64,000 bases of DNA from Leptospira jelokensis (GCF_004769635.1 NZ_RQGH01000026.1:310001-374000); one strand, 5' to 3'. Positions 19,538-29,404 are shown, counted from the stretch's first letter. Translations and numbers: made by a program. The notes: generated by a model from the sequence alone, not told the origin.

Positions 19538-21937
19538 TTGAAACTTTCAGTTGATTGGCTAAACGATTTTACCCCGCTCTCCCAGATTCCGTTCGAAACC
19601 GTTCTGGAAAAAATTAATACGTCCATCTGTGAGATAGACGACGTGGAAGAATTTAAATCCCACCTATCATCCGTTATCACCGTCAAAATCAAATCCCTTG
19701 AAAAACACCCCAACGCTGAAAAATTGCAAACAACCATTGCAACGGATGGAAACAAAGACTACCAAATTGTCACAGCGGCCACCAATGTGAATGTTGGTGA
19801 CATTGTTCCATTGGCACTCCCAGGCACCAAATTGGATGGGAAAGAAATCTTAGATTCCGAACTCCGAGGGGTTCGTTCCCAAGGGATGTATTGTTCCGAA
19901 AAAGAACTGGGAATGGCATTAGAATCTTCTGGAGTCCTCATCCTTCCAAAGGAAACAACACTTGGGATTTCTGTTCGCAAACTCTTTTTATGGGAAGATA
20001 CCATCCTCACGATCGACAATAAATCCATCACACATAGACCTGACCTTTGGAACCATTTTGGTTTTGCAAGAGAACTTGCAAGCCAACTCAAAATCCCTCT
20101 CAATTCCTTTCCACTCGAATCAGATACAAAATGGGAATCGGGCAACCAAGGTTTAACGGTTAAAACATCAGAACATGCTCATGCATATTATGTTTGTGCG
20201 ATCCAAAATGTAAATATCACAAATTCAATCCCCAAAATCAAATCCCGATTGGAAAAATGTGGGATACGTTCCATCAATAATGTGGTGGATGTATCCAACT
20301 ATTTGTTGTTAGAACTGGGCCAACCCACTCATTTTTTTGATCGTTCCAAATTAGAAGCCACTTCGTTTATTGTATCCAAATCCAAAGAAGGAACAAGTTT
20401 TGCGCTTCTAGACGATACCTCTCCTTCACTTCCAGAAAATATTATACTCATCCAAAATGGAAACACTCCTGTTGCATTAGCAGGAGTTATGGGTGGAAAG
20501 GATTCAGCAGTCACTGATTCCACAAAAGAGATTGTCATGGAATCCGCAGTTTTCAAAAGAGAAGATGTACGTTATACCATTCGAAAAACCAATATTCGGA
20601 CAGAATCAGCAGTTCGTTATGAAAAGGGGTTGGATTCTTACACTTGTTTGCCGGTGATCAAACGAGCAGTACAACTACTGATCGAAAATGGAAATCCCAA
20701 TGTAAAGGTTTTTGAACCCCAAGGGTTTAATCATACCGAATCGAAAGCCGTCACAATCAACACCAATTTAAGTTTCCTTCGTCATAAACTTGGGAAAAAG
20801 ATAAGTCTGCAAGAAGTAACTGACATCTTACAACGATTAGGTTTTATTGTCACAACACAGGACGAAACTTTATCTGTTGTTGTTCCGAAGTACAGACAAA
20901 ATTATGATGTGACCATACCAGAAGACCTTGTAGAAGAGATTGGAAGGACCATCGGGTATGCTTCCATCCGAACAGAAGCACTTTCAATGGCCGTGGAAAC
21001 TCCAATCCGAAACCCACTGCGTGAATTGGAACGAAGGGTAAAACAATTTTTAGCATTAGAAGTTGGATTCAACGAAGTATACAATTATTCGTTTGCTTCC
21101 GCTTCAGATGCGAAACTTGAAGTGGCTTACACAGAGTCTTCCTTAAAAATCGCAAATGAAATGCCAGAAGACCATGCCTTGCTCCGTACCAGTTTGTATC
21201 CCGGACTCATCAAACAAGCCAAGTTAAACCAAGATCGTTTTGATTCTGTGAAATTGTTTGAGTTGGGTAGAACCTACCACAAAGAAGGCAAAGGTTCGGA
21301 GTTAGCGGAAGAAAAACGTTGGCTTTCCATTCTCTCATTATCCAAACAAAAACCAACGGATCTAACATCAATTGAACAAGAATTCTTAGGTTTACGAGAA
21401 ACCCTATCAGAACTTTTTTTCTATCTCAACTTACCAAAATTTTTGTGGTCCAAACAAACCCGTTCCCATTTCCATCCAAACGCCAGTTTGGCCCTCCATT
21501 ACGATGGAAAAGAAGTGGCAGAACTTGGGATCTTACACACACGTTTTAGTGATCTCTATGATGTGAAACGTCGGGTCATTCTCGCAAAAATCAATATGGA
21601 AGTATTGGTCGAAATATGGGAAAATCACGGAAGGAATTCTCATTTCATCCCACCTTCTCATTTCCCACAAGGTCAATTGGATTTATCCTTACTCATGAAC
21701 GAATCAGATCCAACAGAACCATTTGCGAACTTGGTAAAAACATTAAATATCCCTGAATTGGAATCAGTTTTTGTCCAAACCATTTTCCAAGGGGAATCAG
21801 TTGGCGAAGGGAAAAAATCAGTTACGTATCGGTTTCGACTTATGTCCTATGATAAAACCTTTACCCAAGACCGTTTTAAGGAACTCTCCGATAGTTTGGT
21901 GACGGCAGCGAAAGACAACGGTTATACCTTACGATAA
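19538..21937 (+). CDS. pheT: Phenylalanine-tRNA ligase beta subunit
   Basis: PheT is the larger chain of the heterotetrameric enzyme that charges tRNA-Phe. The 799-residue protein has the usual order: a tRNA-binding OB domain (about 40-150, KHPNAEKLQTTIA), B3/B4 editing domain (NNVVDVSNYLLLELGQPTHFFD), B5 domain (LSFLRHKLGKKISLQEVTDIL), the catalytic-like core (FNEVYNYSFAS, then LFELGRTYHKEG), and a C-terminal anticodon-binding ferredoxin-like domain (SHFPQGQLDLSLLM). The start is TTG with AAGGA seven bases upstream and gives the conserved MKLSVDWLND. pheS is not adjacent, unlike in many bacteria. Confidence 0.97.
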   Translation: MKLSVDWLNDFTPLSQIPFETVLEKINTSICEIDDVEEFKSHLSSVITVKIKSLEKHPNAEKLQTTIATDGNKDYQIVTAATNVNVGDIVPLALPGTKLDGKEILDSELRGVRSQGMYCSEKELGMALESSGVLILPKETTLGISVRKLFLWEDTILTIDNKSITHRPDLWNHFGFARELASQLKIPLNSFPLESDTKWESGNQGLTVKTSEHAHAYYVCAIQNVNITNSIPKIKSRLEKCGIRSINNVVDVSNYLLLELGQPTHFFDRSKLEATSFIVSKSKEGTSFALLDDTSPSLPENIILIQNGNTPVALAGVMGGKDSAVTDSTKEIVMESAVFKREDVRYTIRKTNIRTESAVRYEKGLDSYTCLPVIKRAVQLLIENGNPNVKVFEPQGFNHTESKAVTINTNLSFLRHKLGKKISLQEVTDILQRLGFIVTTQDETLSVVVPKYRQNYDVTIPEDLVEEIGRTIGYASIRTEALSMAVETPIRNPLRELERRVKQFLALEVGFNEVYNYSFASASDAKLEVAYTESSLKIANEMPEDHALLRTSLYPGLIKQAKLNQDRFDSVKLFELGRTYHKEGKGSELAEEKRWLSILSLSKQKPTDLTSIEQEFLGLRETLSELFFYLNLPKFLWSKQTRSHFHPNASLALHYDGKEVAELGILHTRFSDLYDVKRRVILAKINMEVLVEIWENHGRNSHFIPPSHFPQGQLDLSLLMNESDPTEPFANLVKTLNIPELESVFVQTIFQGESVGEGKKSVTYRFRLMSYDKTFTQDRFKELSDSLVTAAKDNGYTLR

Positions 21938-21984
21938 ATTTGCTTTGACAAAACCCAATTTTTATTGGGAAATCGTTCGAGTTT

Positions 21985-23946
21985 ATGCGGATCCTTTATC
22001 TCTTCATTTTATCGGGAACTTTGTTTTCCTGTTCCCGGTGGGAGATCCAAAAGTCATTCAGTGACGAAAGTTTTGTCCCAGAAAAAATCGATTATGTGAT
22101 CCACTCTGGATCCGATATCGATTCGCCTAAACTGCGTTGGACTCCTATTTTCAAAAACAATTTGAGTTTGGGTTTCCAATCCGATCATGTATATTTAAAA
22201 ATCAAAGCAACAAACCACACCTCGGTTCCCAAACTCATTTTAGATTTAGGAAACCCTCATTTGGATTTCATTCGAGTGTACGAAGAAGGTACACCAGAGC
22301 CCATCAAAGAAGGCGGAGATTTTATTGCCCATTCCCATTGGGATGCTTTTTCTAAATCGATTGCGTTTGAGCTGAATTGGCCAGTAGGTGAAACAAAAAC
22401 AATCATCTTAGAAACAAAATCATCATCTAATATTAGTTACTTGATACGATTTTATTCCAAAGAAACTTTTTATCTAAAAGAAAATTTGGAAAACACAATC
22501 CTTGGTTTTTTTTACGGCACCATTTTCATTATGGTGATCTACAATTTGTTCATTTATTTTATCTTAAAAGAAAAAGCCTACATCACCTATTCAGTTTCCA
22601 TTTTTTGTAATTTATTATTACAAATGTATCTGAATGGTATTTTGAACCAGGTTTTTACATTAGACCATCCAGAAATTCATAACCGAATCGGAAGTATCAT
22701 TGTCACTTGTTCTGCGATCACAGGATGGACATTTGCCCAACAAACATTAAACTTACGAGATTTCAATCTCTGGTCACATAGACTCCTTCAATCATTAAAA
22801 TTCATAGTCCTTTTTTATATTTTGATTCCTTATGCGTACTTGCCAATTGACATTGCCGTACGGATTGGTAATTTCATTGCTCAATTATTTGTTGTTTCTG
22901 TTTTAGTTGTGGCACTTGTGAACTACAGCAGTGGGAACAAACAAGCTCGGTTGTTTTTGTTTGGTTGGATTACTCTACTCTTTGGAATCCTAATGTACAC
23001 TTTGATGCAAAATGGAATCCTACCAGTCAATGTATTCACATTGTACGGAAATCAAATTGGCTCCACATTAGAAGCTGGAATTTTATCACTTGCTCTTGCC
23101 AACAAAATCAATGAACTGAAAGAAGAAAAAGCAAACACACAAGCCGAAGCACTCGTCACTTTAGAAGAGAAAGTAAGAGAACGTACCAAAACATTAGATG
23201 AATCATTAAACCTTATCAAAAAAGATCTGAATGTTGCCAAAAAAATCCAAAAAACTTTATTTTCGGATATCAAAACCAGTGATCCAAGGATCCACTTCCA
23301 TTCCTATTACCAATCCATGTCGGAAGTGGGAGGTGACTTTTACGACCTCACTCAAGTGAAAGCCGATTATTACAGAATCTTTGTAGCCGATGCCACAGGC
23401 CACGGGATCCAAGCGGCACTCATCACAATGGCAATTAAGGCAGAATACGAATCACTCAAAATGATTTATGACCATCCAGATGATTTGGTTTTCCATATGA
23501 ACCAAATTTTTATCAATAAATATAGCAACATCCAAACCATTTTTACATGTTCTGTTTGTGACATTGATTTAAAAAACAAACAGTTGTTCTATGCATCAGC
23601 CGGCCATCCCGATCAAATCCACCAACGGATTCATGACATCAAACTTTTGCCTAGAACTGGCAAAATCATTGGCCTTATGGACCATACACAATACCGACTC
23701 ATCGAACACCAAATTGAAGAAGGTGATCGTATATTTTTATTCACCGATGGGATCTTTGAACAATTTAATGAAGAAAAAGAACTTTTTGGCGAAGACAGGT
23801 TGTATGAAATTTTAAAAGAAAATTTAAAACTTAGTTTGGACCATACGATGGCAAAAGTGTTAAGTGAACTCTCTTTGTTCACTGATGGCCATGCAAAACA
23901 AGACGACATTACATTTATCGGTTGCGAAATTCAAAGTCTTGGTTGA
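21985..23946 (+). CDS. 7TM sensor with SpoIIE-type PP2C phosphatase domain
   Basis: The 653-residue protein joins an extracytoplasmic 7TMR-DISMED2-like domain (about 25-165), seven membrane segments of the 7TMR-DISM type (about 170-370), a coiled coil (NELKEEKANTQAEALVTLEE, about 373-425) and a SpoIIE/PP2C phosphatase domain (QSMSEVGGDFYDL, VADATGHGIQAALITMA, DGIFEQFN and DDITFIGCE carry the metal Asp residues). Such proteins usually remove phosphate from anti-anti-sigma factors. The N-terminus has a lipobox (GTLFSC, Cys16), so the sensor may be lipidated. It starts 47 bases after pheT. No STAS or anti-sigma gene lies nearby. Confidence 0.9.
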   Translation: MRILYLFILSGTLFSCSRWEIQKSFSDESFVPEKIDYVIHSGSDIDSPKLRWTPIFKNNLSLGFQSDHVYLKIKATNHTSVPKLILDLGNPHLDFIRVYEEGTPEPIKEGGDFIAHSHWDAFSKSIAFELNWPVGETKTIILETKSSSNISYLIRFYSKETFYLKENLENTILGFFYGTIFIMVIYNLFIYFILKEKAYITYSVSIFCNLLLQMYLNGILNQVFTLDHPEIHNRIGSIIVTCSAITGWTFAQQTLNLRDFNLWSHRLLQSLKFIVLFYILIPYAYLPIDIAVRIGNFIAQLFVVSVLVVALVNYSSGNKQARLFLFGWITLLFGILMYTLMQNGILPVNVFTLYGNQIGSTLEAGILSLALANKINELKEEKANTQAEALVTLEEKVRERTKTLDESLNLIKKDLNVAKKIQKTLFSDIKTSDPRIHFHSYYQSMSEVGGDFYDLTQVKADYYRIFVADATGHGIQAALITMAIKAEYESLKMIYDHPDDLVFHMNQIFINKYSNIQTIFTCSVCDIDLKNKQLFYASAGHPDQIHQRIHDIKLLPRTGKIIGLMDHTQYRLIEHQIEEGDRIFLFTDGIFEQFNEEKELFGEDRLYEILKENLKLSLDHTMAKVLSELSLFTDGHAKQDDITFIGCEIQSLG

Positions 23947-23955
23947 CTTTGAACC

Positions 23956-24528
23956 ATGTCTTACCAAGAAATTCCTCATTTTGAAAAACCATTCATCCAT
24001 CCAAATGCGACTGCCTTTGGAATGATTGAATTTGGAACCTCAGTATCCATTTGGCCAGGAGCTGTGGTTCGGGCTGATATGAACCAAATCAAATTGGGTG
24101 ATTTTGTCAATATCCAAGACAATTCCACATTGCATACTGACTCTACAAGTCCAATCTCAATCGGTGAATGGACGTTAGTTGGTCATAATGTAATGATCCA
24201 TGGTTGTAAAATTGGTAAAGCAGTGCTTGTTGGCATTGGGTCCATAGTCCTAGACAATGCAGAGATTGGTGATGGATCTCAAATTGCGGCAGGTTGTATG
24301 ATCCGTGGTGGAAAAAAAATCCCACCAAGATCTCTTGTTGTTCCAAACGGATCAGATATTAAAATTTTTCCAGGGAAAGCGAAACCAGAACTCACGGTAG
24401 CCGGTTGCATCGAATATGCCCATCTCTCCGTACGTTTTGCACAAAATGTCTTTATTCCCTTCCAAAAAGAAGAAGAAGTACATTTTGTCACACAAGCAAA
24501 AGAAATCATAGGTAAACTTGGCATTTAG
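23956..24528 (+). CDS. Gamma carbonic anhydrase-like hexapeptide-repeat protein
   Basis: The 190-residue protein forms a left-handed beta helix (repeated hexapeptides such as VNIQDNSTL, IGDGSQIAAG). The three zinc-binding His residues of gamma carbonic anhydrases are in place: His60 (LHTD), His77 and His82 (GHNVMIHG). Known relatives include YrdA, PaaY and CaiE; only some hydrate CO2, so enzymatic activity is not certain. It begins ten bases after the SpoIIE-type gene and may share its transcript. Confidence 0.85.
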   Translation: MSYQEIPHFEKPFIHPNATAFGMIEFGTSVSIWPGAVVRADMNQIKLGDFVNIQDNSTLHTDSTSPISIGEWTLVGHNVMIHGCKIGKAVLVGIGSIVLDNAEIGDGSQIAAGCMIRGGKKIPPRSLVVPNGSDIKIFPGKAKPELTVAGCIEYAHLSVRFAQNVFIPFQKEEEVHFVTQAKEIIGKLGI

Positions 24529-24611
24529 GCAATCTCGATCCCATCATGCCTGTCTAATTCACAACACCAACACAGAAAGACGATAAACACTCGGATACAA
24601 ATATCTATTCT

Positions 24612-25838
24612 ATGAACCATTTTCTAAATAAAGTGAAAGTCCTTGGAATTTTTTCCATCACCCAAACCGTCTTCCAAATTGGAACGGTGATGATCATGGC
24701 GGTTTCAGCCCTTGCTGGGCAAACCATTGCTCCTTCTCCCGAATCTGCCTCTCTTCCTGTATCCTTTGTGATTTTGGGAACTCTCTTGGGACTTGTGCCA
24801 GCTTCTAAATTTATGAAATGGCAAGGTAGTAAATATGGTTTACTCCTTGGTACGATCATTGGAATTTTAGGAGCCTTACTTGCGACTTATGCGATGTGGG
24901 AAAAAAGTTTTGTTTTATTTACCATAGCACACTTGTTATTTGGTCTTCACCAATCTTTTATCCAATACCTTCGTTTTGTGGCAATGGAGTCTGTTCCCAC
25001 ACATGACCGAGCAAGTGCCCTTTCTTGGATTTTGATTGCAGGCATCCCAGCTGCCTTTTTAGGACCACTTGCTGGTTTACAAGGCAAAGACCTCTTCCCT
25101 TCCTCTATGTTTTTAGGATGTTATTTGATTTTGGTGGTTTCTTTATCATTACAATTTGCATTGATCACTTTATTACCTTCACCTAACAAAAGAAACATAA
25201 TCGATGAATCACCCTCTGAACCAATATCACCGAGAGATCAAACACGTCCCCTATCCTTTCATATCAAAAACTTGGGACTTTGGGTTTCGATTCTTGCCAC
25301 CGCATTTAGTTTTGGGCTTATGGCAATGTTAATGACAGCAGTTCCCGTTGCCATGAAATCACATGGCCATGCCATGCATGCGTCCACGCTAGTGTTGCAA
25401 TGGCATGTGCTCGGGATGTACATTCCTTCTTTTTTCTCTGGATTTTTAGTTCGTAAAATGACAGCACCTTATTTGATCTTATTAGGTGTCTTTGTGATGG
25501 GACTCGAATGTATTTCCGCCTTACAAGGAACTGAGTTTTTGCCTTTTGCTGTGGCACTCATCCTCCTCGGTATTGGTTGGAATTTTATGTATGTGGGTGG
25601 TACAAACTTACTTGTAGAACAATACCATCCTTCCGAAAAAAATACAATCCAAGCAACGAACGATACCATTGTATATTCCTTTGCGATTCTTTCTACTTAT
25701 AGCGCAGGGTATCTCGAACATAAAATTGGTTGGTTATCACTCAATTTAGTGAGTATCCCATTTTTGGTGTTTGTTTCCATTGTTACTTTTTATTACATTC
25801 AAAAAAGAAAAGGAATGGGGCTCTCTCATGGATCATAA
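24612..25838 (+). CDS. Major facilitator superfamily transporter
   Basis: The 408-residue protein has twelve hydrophobic segments in two halves separated by a charged central loop (about residues 198-215, ending RDQTRP). Loops between segments 2 and 3 carry the loose MFS pattern (SKFMKWQGSKYG). The sequence does not point to a substrate. It is followed by a methyltransferase gene that starts inside its last 11 bases, so the pair is co-translated. Confidence 0.85.
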   Translation: MNHFLNKVKVLGIFSITQTVFQIGTVMIMAVSALAGQTIAPSPESASLPVSFVILGTLLGLVPASKFMKWQGSKYGLLLGTIIGILGALLATYAMWEKSFVLFTIAHLLFGLHQSFIQYLRFVAMESVPTHDRASALSWILIAGIPAAFLGPLAGLQGKDLFPSSMFLGCYLILVVSLSLQFALITLLPSPNKRNIIDESPSEPISPRDQTRPLSFHIKNLGLWVSILATAFSFGLMAMLMTAVPVAMKSHGHAMHASTLVLQWHVLGMYIPSFFSGFLVRKMTAPYLILLGVFVMGLECISALQGTEFLPFAVALILLGIGWNFMYVGGTNLLVEQYHPSEKNTIQATNDTIVYSFAILSTYSAGYLEHKIGWLSLNLVSIPFLVFVSIVTFYYIQKRKGMGLSHGS

Positions 25839-26442
25839 AACACATTGGGAAACCATTTATACAGAAAAACAACCAAACGAAGTAAGTTGGACACAAGAAA
25901 AACCTTCTCTTTCCTTACAGTTGATCGAAAATGCAAACAAATCCAAATTGGCAAAATTGATCGATATAGGTGGTGGAGAGTCAAACCTTGTCGACCATTT
26001 GCTAATGAATGGTTACGAAAATTTATCCGTGCTCGATATTAGCGAAAATGCCTTAAATAGATGCAAACAAAGATTAGGTGAAAAAAATAAGAACATTGAG
26101 TGGATTGTCACAGACATCACAAAATTTCATGCTAATACAAAATACGATATCTGGCATGACCGCGCCGTGTTTCATTTTTTGACAGATCCAGAGTCTATCG
26201 CTTTTTACAAAAACAATTTAGTTCATGCATTAAACAATGATGGGGAGCTCATCATAGGAACCTTTAGCAACGATGGTCCCAAAAAATGCAGTGGGCTCGA
26301 AATCAAACAATATACAGAAGATACATTAACGGAAACCTTTTCACCAGAATTTATCCCCATAGAATTCCAAAGAGAAGACCACCATACGCCATTTGGTACC
26401 GTACAAAATTTTGTATTTGGAAGATTCAAAAAGCAAATTTAA
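25828..26442 (+). CDS. Class I SAM-dependent methyltransferase
   Basis: The 204-residue protein starts with HWETIYTEK, typical of small Tellurite-resistance/UbiE-like methyltransferases. It has the SAM motif I LIDIGGGESNLVDHLL (about 45-60) and LDISENAL as the acidic motif II. The ATG at 25828 follows AGGAATGGGG at the right distance; an in-frame ATG at 25771 would lie deep in the transporter gene and is rejected. Substrate unknown. Overlap with the transporter gene by 11 bases suggests a shared task. Confidence 0.85.
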   Translation: MDHKTHWETIYTEKQPNEVSWTQEKPSLSLQLIENANKSKLAKLIDIGGGESNLVDHLLMNGYENLSVLDISENALNRCKQRLGEKNKNIEWIVTDITKFHANTKYDIWHDRAVFHFLTDPESIAFYKNNLVHALNNDGELIIGTFSNDGPKKCSGLEIKQYTEDTLTETFSPEFIPIEFQREDHHTPFGTVQNFVFGRFKKQI

Positions 26443-26464
26443 CTTAAATTATATGAGATTATCC

Positions 26465-26788
26465 ATGGAAAAAGAAAATTCATCATTCGAAACAATTGTT
26501 GGTTTGCAAGTAATCGATGAGAGTCTATATGCAGAATATCGAAATGCAATGAAAGATATTTTGGAACAATATGAAGGTGGATTTCGTTATGATTTTAAAA
26601 TCCAAGAAACATTAAAATCAGAAACAAAAAATCCGATCAATCGAGTGTTTCTCATTTATTTCAAAAACAAAGAAAGAAAGCAGAGTTTTTTTGCAGATCC
26701 CGAATACAAAAAAATCCGCGAAAAATACTTTGTTCCATCTGTAGAAAGTACCACTCAAATTGCGGAATACGAGCGTTTTTTAAATTAA
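26465..26788 (+). CDS. DUF1330-like small protein
   Basis: The 107-residue protein resembles the DUF1330/dimeric alpha-beta barrel family: the N-terminal strand ETIVGLQVID, a helix with EYRNAMKDILEQYEGGFRYDF, and the typical FFADPEYKKIREKYF block near the C-terminus. Function in the family is largely unknown. The ATG at 26465 is chosen over one at 26453 on weak ribosome-binding evidence. Its stop shares TTAA with the stop of the opposing thioesterase gene. Confidence 0.65.
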   Translation: MEKENSSFETIVGLQVIDESLYAEYRNAMKDILEQYEGGFRYDFKIQETLKSETKNPINRVFLIYFKNKERKQSFFADPEYKKIREKYFVPSVESTTQIAEYERFLN

Positions 26789-27294
26789 GAGATCTTACGA
26801 CTCGCTTTGATTTTGGCGGCAAATTCTTTTGCCATTTCGATCCGCATCTTTCCTTCCGCAAAACGACGTTTTTCTAATTCTGTTTCTAACTTCAATGGAG
26901 GAACAGGAGCAGGTTTTTTAGTTTCATCCAATGCAACAAACGATAGGTAGGCGGTCGTTGCCCGAACCATTTCCCCCGTATAAGGATTTTCACGGTTTAC
27001 TTGGACACCCACTTCCATAGACGTAGTTCCTACATAATTGACCATTGCTTTCAAATTGACATGGTCTCCAATTTGAATGGGTGTGATAAAATTGATCCGA
27101 TCGATACTAACGGTAACTGCTTCGCGACCAGAATGCCTCTGTGCCGACATCGCTGCAATTAAGTCAATCCAACTCATGATGGCACCACCAAACGCAGTTC
27201 CATAGTGATTGGCATCATTAGGCAAAACGATATGACGGGTTTCTACAGCAGATTCTTGCGGTGACTTTGGAGATAATTCATTAGGAGAGGACAC
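26785..27294 (-). CDS. Acyl-CoA thioesterase (YciA/BFIT-type hotdog)
   Basis: The 169-residue protein is a single hotdog domain that should hydrolyse acyl-CoA thioesters in the cytosol. The family motif is NHYGTAFGGAIMSWIDLIAAMSA in pieces: Asn/Gly at the start, the central FGG, and the catalytic Asp in WID (about residue 43). VDRINF-like (here SIDRINFITPIQIGD) and ATTAYLSFVALDE strands complete the fold. A Pro/Ser-rich leader of about 18 residues precedes the domain. Confidence 0.9.
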   Translation of the reverse strand: MSSPNELSPKSPQESAVETRHIVLPNDANHYGTAFGGAIMSWIDLIAAMSAQRHSGREAVTVSIDRINFITPIQIGDHVNLKAMVNYVGTTSMEVGVQVNRENPYTGEMVRATTAYLSFVALDETKKPAPVPPLKLETELEKRRFAEGKMRIEMAKEFAAKIKASRKIS

Positions 27295-27381
27295 AATGAG
27301 GATAAGTTAGTCTTGACGTTTTGTTTCGAAAAGACTTTTTTAAACCTGCCGCCTTTAGACAATACCAAACTGTAGGACAAA

Positions 27382-29280
27382 ATGAGTATAACCAAACGAA
27401 ATTACGTCTACTGGCTCAAATTCCGTAAAGATACGGGACCATTGCTCAGAAGATTTTTAATCACTACTTCCATTCTATTTTTGGTAGCGGCAAGTTTGCA
27501 TCTCATCCCATTCTTCACAAAGATTGGTGAGGTTGATTATGTATTTCTATTCGTAGACATCGGAGTTTCCTTTTTATTTTTTCTTGAATATTTACTCAAA
27601 AACAAAGTTCCACTCCTCTTTCGCATACTGACGCTCATCGGATCTGCGATTTTTATTTCTGTTTTGTCATTTTTTAGGAGTGGTTTACTTGGAACAGGTG
27701 AGATGTCACTTGCCTTTATCATCATATCGTTTTTCGTTTTTTTACCTCCAATTCCAAGTTTAGTATCAGCCCTTTTGATCTCCGTCATACCTTCGATTTT
27801 TGGAATTTTTGTTTATTATTCCCTCCTCGTATTTCCAGAAGAGTTAGGCATCCGAAACCAAAGTCCAAGAGAATGGTATTTTAAAACCATTAGTTTGGTC
27901 ATTTTCTCCATCCTTTCTGGATTTTTAATCCAAAGGTTACGTGCTAAATTAATCAAAAATATTGTTTATTTAAAAGAATCGAGAGCAAAAATCCTCAAAT
28001 CAAACAAATACATCGATAAACTTGCGTTTTTCGATACTCTCACTCAGTTACCCAATCGTTATTCATTTGAAACATCTATTCAAAAACGAATCTCCTTAGG
28101 CCAAAAAGATACATTTGTTTTGCTCATCAATATCAAAGGAATCAAGGTCATCAATGCCTTACATGGAATTGGATTTGGTGATCAAATTCTAACATTGATT
28201 GGAAATGTATTAAAAGAATACACAGCGGAAAGACCAAATACCATCGTTGCCAGTTTAGGTGGAGATGAATTCATCCTTTGGATCGAAAACTCTTCTAGGG
28301 AACGGATAGAAGATGCCATCGTTAAATTTGATTTAAATAACAACCAAACCTTAACGCCAGACCGATTGGGGCATAGATTGCAATACCGAGTATCCGGAAT
28401 TCAATTCCCAGAAGAAGCAAATACTTTAGATGAAGTGATCCGAAAACTTTCCATTGCGATGAATGTAGCAAGGGAAAATTCCATTAGTTCCCTTGTTTGG
28501 TTTGATCCAGAAATGGAAAAAAAAATCGAAAGGGAACAAAAATTAAAAAACCAATTAGAGAAAGCAATCGATTCAAATGAATTTAAAATTGCATACCAAG
28601 AAAAAGTAGATATTAAAACTCAAACTGTTGTAGGCCTTGAAGCACTTGCAAGGTGGAGTGTGAAAGAATTTGGAGAAATTTCCCCAGAAGAATTCATTCG
28701 CATCATCACCAAGTCAGATTTGATTGTTCCTTTTGGTAAAAATATTTTCCAAAAAGTGATCCAACAAATTCCAAACTTACTCAGCAAATATGGGAATCAA
28801 ATTAAAATTTCGATTAATATTTCACCTATCTTCTTTTTATATCCAAACTTTAATGATTATATCATTGGTTATTTAAAAGAAAAATCCATTGATCCTAAAA
28901 TTTTAATTTTTGAAATCACTGAAGATGTTTTCCTCGATGAAGTTGAAACCATTGAAAAAATTGTGAACTCACTTCGGTCCCATGGAATTTCTGTTTCATT
29001 GGATGATTTTGGAAAAGGTTATTCTTCCTTACACTATATGCAAAAAATTCAATTTGATGAATTAAAAATTGATAAATCGTTTTTAGATGACATTGCTATC
29101 TCCAATCGGAATTTTTTGTTATTGGAATCAATCTGCCACCTTGCGGATTCCCTTGGATTAAAAACCATTGCAGAAGGAATCGAAAGAGACGAACAAATCC
29201 AACATTTGAAAAAAACCTCCTGTCATATCGTACAAGGTTATCTCTATTCAAAACCCATCATCTTATTTGATAGAGACTGA
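27382..29280 (+). CDS. Membrane-bound GGDEF(degenerate)-EAL protein
   Basis: The 632-residue protein begins with about six membrane segments (residues 25-185), then a short coil, a GGDEF domain and an EAL domain. The GGDEF letters are present (293-297), but the metal-binding stretch reads LLINIKGIKVIN, with Asn250 and Lys252 where active cyclases have Asp. No RxxD site precedes the motif. The cyclase half is thus probably inactive or a GTP sensor. The EAL half keeps EAL, NISP, EITED, LDDFGKGYSS, LKIDKSF and IAEGIE, so cyclic-di-GMP hydrolysis is likely. It stands alone between a divergent thioesterase and the cation transporter. Confidence 0.93.
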   Translation: MSITKRNYVYWLKFRKDTGPLLRRFLITTSILFLVAASLHLIPFFTKIGEVDYVFLFVDIGVSFLFFLEYLLKNKVPLLFRILTLIGSAIFISVLSFFRSGLLGTGEMSLAFIIISFFVFLPPIPSLVSALLISVIPSIFGIFVYYSLLVFPEELGIRNQSPREWYFKTISLVIFSILSGFLIQRLRAKLIKNIVYLKESRAKILKSNKYIDKLAFFDTLTQLPNRYSFETSIQKRISLGQKDTFVLLINIKGIKVINALHGIGFGDQILTLIGNVLKEYTAERPNTIVASLGGDEFILWIENSSRERIEDAIVKFDLNNNQTLTPDRLGHRLQYRVSGIQFPEEANTLDEVIRKLSIAMNVARENSISSLVWFDPEMEKKIEREQKLKNQLEKAIDSNEFKIAYQEKVDIKTQTVVGLEALARWSVKEFGEISPEEFIRIITKSDLIVPFGKNIFQKVIQQIPNLLSKYGNQIKISINISPIFFLYPNFNDYIIGYLKEKSIDPKILIFEITEDVFLDEVETIEKIVNSLRSHGISVSLDDFGKGYSSLHYMQKIQFDELKIDKSFLDDIAISNRNFLLLESICHLADSLGLKTIAEGIERDEQIQHLKKTSCHIVQGYLYSKPIILFDRD

Positions 29281-29404
29281 ATGGCAGTGGATCTCCGAAT
29301 ATTGATTGGAATGATATCAAATTGCATCATTCAAAAACCAAACCTCCATCCAAAGGTTTTCTTTCCTAGTTGCATTCTTTTGATTTGTTAATTATTTTAT
29401 CCTA

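Noticed and set aside
21955..21970. Hairpin CCCAAT-ATTGGG between pheT and the SpoIIE gene
   Set aside because: Short stem without T-run; may be chance, and TTGACA beside it has no suitable -10.
25771..25827. Earlier start for the methyltransferase
   Set aside because: The good ribosome-binding site is at 25811-25820 for the ATG at 25828; the earlier frame lies wholly in the transporter gene.
29281..29404. Inverted repeat GAATGAT...ATCATTC after the membrane GGDEF-EAL gene
   Set aside because: Seven-base arms with a ten-base loop and no T-run; not convincing as a terminator.
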